In this document: positions 47,816-57,578 of the stretch, one piece after another
How positions within the stretch are numbered: position 1 is the first letter of the stretch
Layout: each line of letters opens with the position of its first letter
Origin: Penium margaritaceum
Lineage: Eukaryota > Streptophyta > Zygnematophyceae > Desmidiales > Peniaceae
DNA: 64,000 nt
NCBI GenBank assembly: GCA_023375785.1
Contig: SZWC01004737.1
Location: 63,088 to 127,087, forward strand
Reading direction: 5' to 3'
The notes under the pieces: model-generated
Database searches by the model: none
The model's input: only the letters and a program-made list of their open reading frames with translations
Told to the model about the DNA's origin: nothing
Made by a program: the position numbers and the translations under genes

Positions 47816-49465
47816 TCAGCCCCATCCTTCTTGTGCAGTGCTTCCTTGAGGCTCCTCTTGCGCGAACCCAGTCCAAATGCCCTTGTTGGCATCATACCTT
47901 TTTGTCCTTCTTTGCACACGACTGCTTGTGCGGGGCTCTTGAGGCGGTTGTTGTTGTTGCTGTCCCCTTTTGGCGCCATCCTCTCCAAGCGCTTGCTCCC
48001 CCTCTCTTGGAGACCTTGGAGACATCGGTCGACTCCCCGCCTCCACGTCCCTCTCCGGTGCTTCGGATTCTTCGTCCGAACTGGCCGGAACGTATTCTGC
48101 CGGTTGCACATCCCTCGGGCGATCCTCTCCGGCTGGTGCTGCTGCGAGGATGTCACCCTCATTCACGTCCTCCAGCGTCTCCCCCTCAAGGAGTGGCATC
48201 CACTCCCCCCTCTTGGAGAGACCTGCCTCCTTGTCTGTCCAACGGCTTTTCTCGTCGAACGTGACGTCGCGACTCCGCACAATCTGCTGCCTCCTTGGGT
48301 CAAAGAGCCGATACGCCTTGCTTCCGCTCTCATATCCAAGGAGAATACACCGGCGGGTACGCGGGTCCAACTTGCTCCGTCCCTCACGTGCCTGCACCAT
48401 TGCATGTGCATCACAACCAAACGTGCGGAGGTGACCCACCGCCGGCTTCCTCCCGCTCCACACCTCTTGTGGCGTCTTCCACGCATTGCTCTCCTTATCC
48501 TTCAGCGGCTTGGTCGGCATGAGATTCATGATGTACGCTGCTGTCCTTGCCGCCTCCGCCCAATACCGTTGTGTAAGGCCAGCGTCGCTCAACATGGATC
48601 GCACCATGTTAAGGATTGTGCGATTTGCTCTCTCTGCGACGCCATTCTGTTGTGGGGAGTGTGGAGTTGTTTTCTGCCACTCAATCCCCTTGCTCTTCAT
48701 CCACCCAAGGCACCCCGCATATTCACCGCCGTTGTCACTCCGGAACGCCTTCACCTTCAACTCTGTTTGCCGGTCCACATCAGCCACAAACTCTTGCATG
48801 CACGCAAGGACCTCACTGTTCCGCTTCGTTGGGTAGAGGTAGAGTTTCCGGCTGTGGTCATCGATGAAGGTGAGGAAGTAGCGAGCTCCGCCGATGGAGC
48901 TCTCCAGCAGTCCACACACATCTGTGTGTACCACGGCCAGTTTTGCCGATGCACGCATCCCCTTGGCGACAAACGGCTGCCGAGTTGATTTGCCAATGAT
49001 GCATGGCTCACACACGGTCTCCTTGGTTCCATCAAGGCCGCTGATTTGGAGACCCCGCACCACTTCCCTGCTAGCCATCTCTTTCACTGTTGATGGAGAA
49101 ATGTGGCAGAGTCGGCGGTGCCATAGGTCCAAATCTCCTCCATCCTTCGTTGCGAGGTTGGCGGCGTTGGACCCCACCCGGCTGCTGAGGATCTTTGCGC
49201 GTAGTAGGTACAAGTCGTCCTCCCTCTTGGCACGCGCAATCACCTCACCTTTGCCCTCTTTGAGGATGACGGCCTCCTTCTTTGTGAAGAGCACCTCAAG
49301 TCCCTTGTCGGTAAGGCGGCTGACGGAGAGCAGGTTTTCCCCAAAGTTAGGCATATGCAGCACATCGTAGATTGTGCTCGTGACAGCTTTTCCATCCACA
49401 ATTGACTCAATGTGGACGTTACCCTCACCGGCGGCCACCTCTGTTTTTCCATTGGCCACCGTCAT
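47816..49465 (-). CDS. C2 integrase with C-terminal half of protease (549 codons open)
   Basis: Open frame of 549 codons, the longest clear coding frame in the window. It starts inside the protease (MTVANGKTEV...YDVLHMPNFGENLLSVSRL) and continues through the pre-integrase zinc finger (LWHRRLCHISPSTVKEM...CEPCIIGK, H-x-H/C-x2-C). It then holds the catalytic core: HTDVCG (Asp), FIDDHSRKLYLY, RSDNGGEY (Asp) and SPQQNGVAERANRT (Glu). YWAEAARTAAYIMNL, FGCDAHAMV and RSRDVTFDE follow. All three catalytic residues are present in one frame. The end is acidic and Gln-rich, with TSSRVQRRTKRYD before the lost RT. The first Met is internal to the polyprotein, so this is not a free-standing gene. The frame continues upstream to gag through a TAA at about 49485. 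Confidence 0.92.
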   Translation of the reverse strand: MTVANGKTEVAAGEGNVHIESIVDGKAVTSTIYDVLHMPNFGENLLSVSRLTDKGLEVLFTKKEAVILKEGKGEVIARAKREDDLYLLRAKILSSRVGSNAANLATKDGGDLDLWHRRLCHISPSTVKEMASREVVRGLQISGLDGTKETVCEPCIIGKSTRQPFVAKGMRASAKLAVVHTDVCGLLESSIGGARYFLTFIDDHSRKLYLYPTKRNSEVLACMQEFVADVDRQTELKVKAFRSDNGGEYAGCLGWMKSKGIEWQKTTPHSPQQNGVAERANRTILNMVRSMLSDAGLTQRYWAEAARTAAYIMNLMPTKPLKDKESNAWKTPQEVWSGRKPAVGHLRTFGCDAHAMVQAREGRSKLDPRTRRCILLGYESGSKAYRLFDPRRQQIVRSRDVTFDEKSRWTDKEAGLSKRGEWMPLLEGETLEDVNEGDILAAAPAGEDRPRDVQPAEYVPASSDEESEAPERDVEAGSRPMSPRSPREGEQALGEDGAKRGQQQQQPPQEPRTSSRVQRRTKRYDANKGIWTGFAQEEPQGSTAQEGWG

Positions 49466-49600
49466 GCGTCTCTCCGAGGCGCCTTAGGTGACAAATGCCG
49501 CCCTGTTGCATTGCGTGTAGCGGCCTGATCCGGAGTTGATGACGGCAACTCCCGGATCCTTTAAGTTGGTGGAGTTGTACGCCATAAGGGCGTGCTCATC
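49466..49600 (-). pseudogene. C2 protease N-terminal half, catalytic Asp changed
   Basis: The retropepsin motif reads VINSGSGRYTQ where family members have LDSGA. Asn replaces the catalytic Asp (AAC for GAC, a single transition), so the protease should be inactive. A TAA follows in the same frame (about 49485) before MTVANGKTEV. C1 keeps DSG at this place. Confidence 0.8.
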
Positions 49601-50389
49601 TTTCTCCCCGGCCCGCTGCGACCGATCTGTTTTCTTCTTAGGACAGTTGTGCGCGTAGTGGCCCTCCTTGCTGCAGTTGAAGCACTCCCCCTTCTTGTCA
49701 CCCTTCTTAGTGCCCTATTTGGCACCCTTCCACTTGTTGCCTCGGCCTCCACTTTGAGGATGAACCGTGTAAGATGAAGTTGATACCGCTGCACTCTCTC
49801 GACTGCCACGTCGCATCCACTCATTGCGTACGTACTCAGCAACCTTCGGGTACTTCAGCTCGTCGGAAGGCCAGCCACTCAAGACTGTGATCATGGGACT
49901 CCAACTGTCTGGCAAGGCCAAAAGGAGGATCATAGCTTGCAACTGAGAGTCGACCTCCCAACCCGTGGCCACGCACTCCGCTGCGAGGGACTCAATCTGC
50001 TGCATGATCTCCATGATGTTGTCGCCTTCGTTGGCTCGGAGGGTGACGAGCCGTTTGAAGATGAAGAGCTGATTGGCAAGGTTGCTTGACTGGTAGATGG
50101 AGCAGAGTCTTGACCATGCGTCCGCGGCCAGGGTGCATCCTTGGATGTGCCCAAGTTGTGGTGGGCATAACGCGGACACAAGGAGCGCCAATGCCTTTTT
50201 TCTGCGCTTCTTGTATGCCTCCTTCACCTCAGCCGTTGCACTCTCCAGTGGAGCAGTCTCATCACCTTTTACGAGCTCAAGCAGTCCCTTGTCGTCGAGG
50301 AAGACCTCAAACTACCACCTCCACAAGGCAAAGCCTGTCCCATCAAACTTAAGGATAGCGCGGCTGCTCTCTTGCTCACTGGTTGCCAT
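49601..50389 (-). pseudogene. C2 gag with zinc knuckle
   Basis: UBN2-type copia Gag. ATG at 50389 (MATSEQESSRAILKFDGTGF) lies only about 50 bases from the primer site. A TAG at 50314-50312 falls in WRW*FEV; C1 has Gln (CAG) at the same place, so one C-to-T change explains it. The frame then runs open through ANQLFIFKRLVTLRANEG, LALPDSWSPMI and YVRNEWM to a second TAG at 49717-49715, followed by the knuckle CFNCSKEGHYAHNC (C-x2-C-x4-H-x4-C). There is no frameshift from gag to the end of integrase. Confidence 0.9.
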
Positions 50390-50440
50390 GTCTTGCTGTT
50401 GGAAGCGTGAAATCAAGCTGGCTTTGAACCCCTTAGAGGC

Positions 50441-50455
50441 GTGGGCCCATAACCC
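50441..50455 (-). other. C2 half-tRNA primer-binding site
   Basis: The plus strand reads GTGGGCCCATAACCC, identical over 15 bases to the anticodon arm of plant initiator tRNA-Met as I know it. It lies two bases from the 5' LTR. Same arrangement as in C1. Confidence 0.85.
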
Positions 50456-50654
50456 TTTGTTGGGGTGAGGGTGAGTGTGCATCCTCGAGGGTCCCTAGCG
50501 GTGGCTGGTTCACACCACCAACTGTTTTTGGAGAGACTGAAACTGTGAAGGCAACTGGTTCCAAGGATGGCAAAATCTGGTCAGAGAGTGAGGTAATAGT
50601 TTTGTCCTCAATTGGATGGGAATTAACACTTGATCAAGGCTCACAAGCAGTGGC

Positions 50655-50946
50655 ATTTTATAGCCACTGATCTAAGCTTTCCAGAATACCAAAGCATGCC
50701 AGATTTGGAGCTTCCTAGCAGATTCTATGGCTTCTAGAGTGCTCCTTGGTAGGCTGTCCTTTTCCCACCTAGGAAGGCTTCCCTTCCCTCCTCTAGAAGC
50801 TTCTGCCCCTTCCTAGATTCCTCAGCTTGCTTCTAGTAGGAGGGAAGGTGTCCAGAAGACCAAGACACCTCTAGATGCCTTGTAGGACAAGTCACCCCTT
50901 CTAGAAGGTGTGCCACCTTCCTGGACCCTCACCTGGCCTTCTAGAA
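50655..50946 (-). promoter_or_regulatory. C2 LTR promoter: TATA box with heat-shock-element-like dyads
   Basis: On minus the TATA box ctataaaat is at 50655-50662. Upstream on the same strand are four TTCnnGAA or GAAnnTTC dyads: 50679-50686 (TTCCAGAA), 50796-50803 (GAAGCTTC), 50899-50906 and 50939-50946 (both TTCTAGAA). Further half-sites (cttctag, tctaga) lie between. This is the building block of heat-shock-factor sites, and heat-inducible plant copia elements such as ONSEN carry clusters of it. Heat response here is inference. Confidence 0.55.
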
Positions 50947-51031
50947 ACTTAAAGAGGAACTCTAGAGGTTGAGCTAGCTTCCTGGCATCTAATTTCCTCC
51001 TCCCTTGAGGAAGGGCAGAATTTCATCTTGT

Positions 51032-51096
51032 GGGACTTGAACCCGGGCCCCTGCCTCTAGAGGTGGACACCATTAACCATTAAGCCAATAAGGCTT
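51032..51096 (-). other. tRNA-like stretch in the C2 LTR
   Basis: On minus the A-box-like tggcttaatgg (51077-51087) and B-box-like ggttcaagtcc (51033-51043) are both good matches and about 33 bases apart, as in a tRNA gene. A T-arm GGG/CCC stem with a ttcaagt loop can be drawn, but the acceptor stem does not pair. The 3' LTR copy (47584-47648) has a damaged B box. Probably a tRNA-derived remnant. Confidence 0.5.
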
Positions 51097-51157
51097 GTCT
51101 TTTTTGGTGTTCCTTTTTTAAGTCACTCCTGCCATGGTGAGGAGCATCACTCCAACA

Positions 51158-54100
51158 GGTCTTTGTACTTGCTAGTATTGTTAACTAGTATTCCCAACCC
51201 ATTGTTTCCCCCTTAGACCATTTGTCACTTGTGTTATGAGTTTTCAATCTTAACCACACACTGTGAAATTCTTTTGGTCATGGTTAGTGGCATATACCTT
51301 CTTTGGATTGTCACTTTACATGGTTGCCATACCGTGTCACTACGTACTGAAGGTCTTTGTGCTTTTTAGTAGATAGCCACTGTTCCCAAACCATTGTTAC
51401 CCCTTTTGACTGTCTGTGAATTTTGTGAGTTGTCAGCGTTGACCACATGAAGTGAAATACTTTGGTCATGGTCACTGAGATATGCATACTTTGGTTGTAC
51501 ACTGTGCATGGAAGCCACACTGTGCCACTACATCTTGAAGGTCTTTGTACTTGCTAACCAATAACTAGTATTCACAAACCATTGTGCCCCCCTCTCACCA
51601 TTTGTGACTCATGTTATGAGATGTCAAAGTTGACCCAAACATAGTGACATGTTTTGGTCATGGTCAGTAACACATGCGTACTTTGGTTGGTCACTGTACA
51701 TGGTAGCCACAGCGTGTCACTATTCATTGAAGGTCCTTGTGCTTGCTTTTTGATACCTGGTGTTCCCAAATCATTATTTCCCCCCCCCCCTGACCATTTG
51801 TGACTTGTATTATGAGTTGTCAACCTTGACCACACACAGCGGATTTCTTTGGTCAAAGGCAGTACATATACCTACTTTGGTCGGTCATTGGGCATGGCAG
51901 CCACACCATGCTCCTACTTATTGAAGGTTGCTGTACTTGCTAGCTGAAAACTAATATTCTGAAACTATTGTTTCCCCCTCTGGCCATTTGTGACTCGTGT
52001 TATGGGTTGTGAACGTTGAAAACCCATACTGAAATTCTTTGGTCATGGTCAGTGACATATGCCTAGTTTGGTTGTTCGGTGTACATAGTAGCCACACAGT
52101 GCCACTTTATATTGAAGTTCTCTGTCCTTTCCACTGGATATATAGGGTTCCAAAACCATTGTCTCTCCTTTTGACCATTTGTGACTCGTGTTATGAGTTG
52201 TCAATGTTGACCACACATAGTGGATTTATTTGGTCATAGTCAATGACGTATGCATCCTTTCGTTTGTCACTGTGCACGGTAGCCACACCGTGCCTCTACT
52301 TGTTGAAGGTCTCTGTACTTGCTAGTTCATAACTAGTGTTCCCAACCCATTGTTTCCCCATCTGACCATTTGTCACTCGTGTTATGCATTTTCAACGTTG
52401 ACCACACACTGTGAAATCAATTTGGTCATGGTTAGTGGCATATGCCTACTTTGGTTTGTCAGTGCACATAGTTGCCACACGGAGTCACTATGTACTGAAG
52501 GTCGGTGTGCTTTCCAGTTGATAGCCAGTGTTCCCAAACCATTGTTACCCCATATGACTATCTGTGGCTCTTGTTGTGAGTTGTCAACTTTGACCACATG
52601 AAGTGAAATTCTTTGGTCATGGTCAGTGACATATGCATACTTTGGTTGGTCACTGTGCATGGTAGCCACACTGTGCCACTACACATTGAAGGTTTTTGTA
52701 CTTGCTAATCAAAAACTAATATTCACAAACCATTGTTTCCCCCTCTGACCATTTGTGACTTGTGCTATGAGTTGTGAACGTTGACCACACATAGTGACAT
52801 TCTTTGGTCCTGGTCAGTGACACATGCCTGCTTTGGTTGGTCATTGTACATGGTAGCCACACCGTGCCACTACTTTTTGAAGTTCGTTGTGCTTGCTAGT
52901 TGATACCTGGTGGTCCAAAACCATTGTTTCCCCCTCTGACCATTTCTGACTCGTACTAAGAGTTTTCAACGTTTACCACACACACCGGATTTCTTTGGTC
53001 AAAGGCAGAACATATGCCTACTCTGGTGGGTCGTTGTGCATGGTAGCCGCATCGTGCTACTACTTATTGAAGGTCGTTGTACTTGCTAATTGAAAACTAA
53101 TATTCCAAAATCATTGTTTCTCACTCTGACCTTTTTTGACTCGTGTTATGGGTTGTGAAAGTTGACCACCCATACAGAAATTGTTTCGTCATGGTCAGTG
53201 ACATATGCCTAGTTTGATTTTTTGGTGTGCATAGTAGCCACACCGTGCCACTACGTATTGAAGTTACATGTCCTTTCTAGTCAATACATAGGGTTCCCAA
53301 ACCATTGTCTCTCCCTCTGAGCATTTGTGAGTTGTGTTATGAGTTGTCAATGTTGACCACACATACTGGATTTCTTTGGTCATAGTCAGTCACATATGCA
53401 TCCATTGATTGGTCACTGTGCACGCTAACCACACTGTGCCACTACTTGTTGAAGGTCTTTGTACTTGCTAATTGATAACTTGTGTTCCCAATGCATTGTT
53501 TCCCTCTCTGACCATTTTTTACTCGTGTTATGAGTTTTCAACGTTAACCACACACTGCGAGGCTCTTTTGGTCATGGTTAGCGGCATATGCCTACTTTGG
53601 TTTGTCACTGTACATTGTTGGCATGCCATGTCACTGCGTACAGAAGGTATTTGTGCTTTCTAGTTGATAGCCAGTGTTCCCAGACCATTGTTACCCCCTC
53701 TGACTATCCGTGACTCTTGTTGTGAGCTGTCAGCGTTGACCACATGAAGTGAAATTCTTTGGTCATGGTCAGTGACATATGCATGCTTTAGTTGGTCACT
53801 ATGCATGGTATCTACATTGTGCCACTACATATTGAAGGTCTTTGTACTTGCTACTCGACAACTAGTATTCACTAACCATTGTTTCCCCCTTTTACCATTT
53901 TTGACTCGTGTTATGAGTTGTCAAAGTTGACCACACATAGTGACATTCTTTAGTCATGGTCAGTGACACATGCCTACTTTGGTTGGTCATTACATATGGT
54001 AGCCACACTGTGCCACTACTTGTTGAATGTCCTTGTGCTTGCTAGTTGATATCTGGTGTTCCCAAAGCATTTGTTCCCCCTGTGACCATTTGTGACTTGT

Positions 54101-56502
54101 ATTATGAGTTGTCAACGTTGACCACACACAGCGGATTTCTTTGGTCAAAGGCAATACATATGCCTGCTTTGGTCGATCATTTTGCATGGTAGCCACACTG
54201 TGCTACTACTTATTCAAGGTCTTTGTACTTGCTTTTTGAAAACTAATATTCCAAAACCATTGCTTCCTCATCTGACCATTTGTGACTCGTGTTATTGGTT
54301 GTGAACGTTGACCACCCATACTGAAATTCTTTGGTCATGGTCAGTGACAGATGCCTAGTTTGGTTGTTTGGTGTGCATAGAAGCCTCAACGTGCCACTAC
54401 GTACTGAAGTTCTTTGTCCATTCTAGTCGATACATAGGGTTCCCAAACCATTGTTTCTCCCTCTCACCACTTGTGACAGGTGTTATGAGTTGTCAATGTT
54501 GACCACACATAGTGGATTTCTTTGGTCATAGTCAGTGACGTTTGCATCCTTTGGTTGGTCACTGTGCACGCTAGCCACACCGTGCTACTACTTGTTGAAG
54601 GTCTTTGTACTTACTAGTTGATAACTAGTGTTCCCAGCCCATTGTTTCCCCCTCCGACAATTTCTCACTCGTGTTATGCGTTTTCAACGTCAACCACACA
54701 CTTTGAAATTCTTTTGGTCATGGTTAGTGGCATATGCCTATTGTGGTTTGTCACTGTACATGGCTGCCAGGCCGAGTCACTACGTACAAAAGGTGTTTGT
54801 GCTTTTTAGTTGATAGCCAGTGTTCCCAAACCATTGTTACCCCCTTTGACTATCTGTGACTCTTGTTGTGAGTTGTCAATGTTGGCCACATGAAGTGAAA
54901 TTCCTTGGTCATGGTCAGGGACATATGCAAACTTTGGTTGGTCATTGTGCATGGTAGTCACACTGTGCCACTACATATTGAATGTCTTTGTACTTGCTTA
55001 TCGATAACTAATATTCAAAAACCATTATTTCCCCCTGTGACCATTTGTGACTCGTGTTATGAGTTGTCAAAGTTGACCACACATAGTCACATTCTTTGGT
55101 CATGGTCAGTGACACATGCCTACTTTGGTTGGTCATTGTACATGGTAGCCACACTGTGCCACTACTTATTGAAGGTCCCTGTGCTTGCTAGATGATACCT
55201 GGTGTTCCCAAACCATTGTCTCCCCCTTTGACCATTTGTGACTCGTACTATGAGTTTTCAACGTTGACCACACACAGCAGATTTCTTTGGTCAAAGGGAG
55301 TGCATATGCCTACTTTGATCCCTCATTGAGCATGTTAACCGCACCGTGCTGCTACTTATTGAAGGTCGTTGTATTTACTAGTTGAAAACTAACATTCCGA
55401 AACCATTGTTTCCCTCTCTCACCATTCGTGACTCGTGATATTGGTTGGGAACGTTGACCACCCATACTGAAATTCTTTGGTCATGGTCAGTGACATATGC
55501 CTAGTTTGGTTGTTTGGTGTGCATAGTAGCCACACCATGCCACAACGTATTGAAGTTATTTGTCCTTTCTAGTCGATACATATGGTTCCCAAACCACTGT
55601 CTCTCCATATGACCATTTGTGACTCGTGTTATGAGTTGTCAATGTTGACCACACATAGTGGATTTCTTTGGTCATAGTGAGTGCTGTTCGCATCCTTTGG
55701 TTGGTCACTGTGCACGCCAGCCACACCTTTCCACTACTTGTTGAAGGTCTTTCTACTTGCTAGTTGATAACTATGGTTCCCAACCCATTGCTTCCCCCCT
55801 CTGACCATTTGTCACTCCTCTTATGAGTTTTCAACGTTAACCCCACACACAGTGAAATCGTTTTGGTCATGGTTAGTGGCATATGCCTACTTTAGTTTGT
55901 CACTGTACATGGTTTCCACACCATGTCACTGCGTAATACAGGTCTTTGTGCTTTCTAGTTGATAGCCAGTGTTCCCAAACAATTATTACCCCCTCTTACT
56001 ATCTGTGACTCTTGCTGTGAACTGTCAATGTTGACCACATGAAGTGAAATTTCTTGGTTATGGTCAGTGACATTTGCATAATTAGGTTGGTCACTGTGAA
56101 TGGTAGCCACACTGTGCCACTACATAGTGAAGGTCTTTGTACTTGCTAATCGATAACTAATACTCACAAAACATTGTTTCCCCCTCTGACCATTTGTGAC
56201 TCGTGTTATGAGTTGTCAAAATTTACCACACGTAGTGACGTTCCTTGGTCATGGTCAGTGAGACATGCCTACTTTGGTTGGTCATTGTACATGGTAGCCA
56301 CACCGTGCCACTGCTTATTGGAGGTCCTTGGGCTTGCTAGTTGATACGTGGTGTTCCCAAACCATTTTTTCCCCCTCTTACCATTTGTGAATCGTACTAT
56401 GAGTTTTCAACTTCCCATATGACCACACATAGCGGATTTCTTTGGTCAAAGGCAGTACATATGCCTACTTTGGTCGGTCACTGTGCATGGTAGCTACACC
56501 GT
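51158..56502. repeat. Satellite array, segment 6
   Basis: Resumes at GGTCT of M5 and runs M6 (about 51279), M1 (51466), M2 (51658), M3 (51852), M4 (52044), M5 (52233) and so on, through almost five regular HORs to M3 (56442). It breaks off at about 56502 within cacaccgt, where E1 begins. One tract of 11 C occurs at 51780-51790. No gene is seen. Confidence 0.95.
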
Positions 56503-57017
56503 CCCTGCGTAGACGGGCCATACCCCACGGACCTGCTCGACAACCCTACAGATGTCTCTTCCGCACCTGCCCCTCTCTTGGCGGATGCCAAGCCCCAGTG
56601 GGAGGGCGTCGCCCGACAATTAACGGACGAAGAACATGCGGTCGCTCACCAACTTCTATTTGAACTGGGACCCACTGTGCATCTGGTCCCCGCAGAGACT
56701 CTTCTGGCTCCACCTGCCAGAGGCCTCCAGTTTGCCCAATGCTTCAACCCCACGATCCGCGGCTGGACCCTGGAAGAAATCGCGACACATCCCCCCCCCC
56801 CCCCCCCCCCCCCCCGCCACTCTTCCCTGCCACAATCACGAGCTCCGCCTGCTGTGCCGGTTGTAGCATCTCCTTCACTGCCCCATCCCACTCCCTCTGC
56901 CTCTCCTCCCCTCGACCAGCGTCATCCCCTTCCCCTAGTGGATTTCATTCTTCACTCGCCTGAATCTGCGGATCGTCTCCACGCCCTCTTCTGCTCCTTC
57001 AACCCCTCTCTCTCTCT
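56503..57017 (+). pseudogene. E1 N-terminal region with polyproline tract
   Basis: Open from the junction in one frame (VDGPYPTDLLDNPTD, WEGVARQLTDEEHAVAHQLL, AQCFNPTIRGWTLEEIATH), then a polyproline run encoded by 25 C (56791-56815) and a Ser/Pro-rich part. The following FILHSPESADRLHALFCSFNPSLSL leads to a CT run (57006-57018). Past it the sense continues in the next frame (QIGIRLFCTLIRDTGVRLVAHSIL), so slippage in the CT run is the likely frameshift. No family is recognised; the position suits a Gag-like part. Confidence 0.4.
56791..56815 (+). repeat. C25 homopolymer
   Basis: Uninterrupted run of 25 C inside the open frame, read as polyproline. It is prone to slippage and to sequencing or assembly error, so its exact length is uncertain. 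Confidence 0.9.
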
Positions 57018-57539
57018 CAGATTGGCATCCGCCTCTTCTGCACCCTCATCCGCGACACGGGTGTCCGCCTGGTGGCCCACTCAATCCTTACGGAACATTC
57101 CCGCGTCCGGGAGGACGCTGGCCGCGCGCCATGCACGTGCCACCCCCGCCCCGCTGATCCCCGGTCCACAGTCCACATGGCATGGTGCTACGTCTGGGAG
57201 TACGGCCGCAAATTTGTGGCCATTGTGGACACCGGCACCACGCATACCACCATCGCGCTGCGGATGGTCAGCACCCTGAACATTCATCACCTCCTCGAAC
57301 CCACCCGACTCCGCTTCTCTATTTCCACCGGTGCCATCAATGCACCCATCGGCCAGATCGCGGCTCTTCCCATACAGGTCGCCAACGTTTATGCACTGCA
57401 CAAAGTCCAGGCCTGTGACGTGCGCACCTATGACATGCTCTTGGCAGTGAATTGGCTCGCACCGCGTCAGGTGGATACATTGCTCGGCGCGGGCATCCTC
57501 AGCCTCATTTCATCTTCCGGCGTTCATTCATTCACTTGA
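57018..57539 (+). pseudogene. E1 aspartic protease (retropepsin-like)
   Basis: Retropepsin-like domain. The active-site motif is FVAIVDTGTTHTTIA, with the catalytic Asp codon at 57228-57230. Downstream, YDMLLAVNWL resembles the FD-x-I-L-G-x-D-W-L motif that closes the gypsy protease fold. The frame is open from the CT run (57018) to TGA at 57539. Such a protease would cleave a Gag-Pol-like precursor. It supports a retroelement origin of E1, although it does not exclude a later capture. Confidence 0.7.
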
Positions 57540-57578
57540 CTTTACACTTCACCTCGGCCGCTCTCTATCTCTCCACCC

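Larger units (their letters stand above)
47010..51157 (-). mobile_element. C2: young copia element lacking RT and RNase H
   Basis: Element of 4148 bp on minus. The two 700-bp LTRs differ at about a dozen positions (about 98% identical by eye), and the target-site copy GGTCT is perfect (47005-47009, 51158-51162). The interior has gag, protease and integrase in a single frame, interrupted by three nonsense codons and no frameshift. After the integrase it keeps only the first residues of the RT lead-in and goes straight to the polypurine tract. RT and RNase H (about 1.5 kb) are therefore deleted. Given the near-identical LTRs, the deleted form probably moved as such, using enzymes of a relative such as C1. 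Confidence 0.93.
50458..51157 (-). repeat. C2 5' LTR
   Basis: 700-bp partner of 47010-47709, starting TGTTGGGG and ending CCAACA. It carries the promoter that would drive the element on minus. Confidence 0.93.

Noticed and set aside
47732-48988. 418-codon frame on plus
   Set aside because: It is antisense to the C2 integrase, which has clear catalytic motifs on minus; the plus frame is a shadow.
51032-51096. A functional tRNA gene in the C2 LTR
   Set aside because: A and B boxes are good but the acceptor stem does not pair and no convincing anticodon arm can be drawn.
1-56502. Dozens of open frames of 60-115 codons in the satellite, with similar protein text (for example PLFPPLTICDSCYE, TTHSDILWSW)
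   Set aside because: They are translations of the tandem repeat in whichever frame lacks a stop, occur on both strands, and end at the same gctagttga stop. There is no sign of coding selection.
1-56502. A CENP-B box in the satellite
   Set aside because: I saw no match to the TTCG-A-CGGG pattern in the monomers I read; the recurring dyad GTCAACGTTGAC is different.
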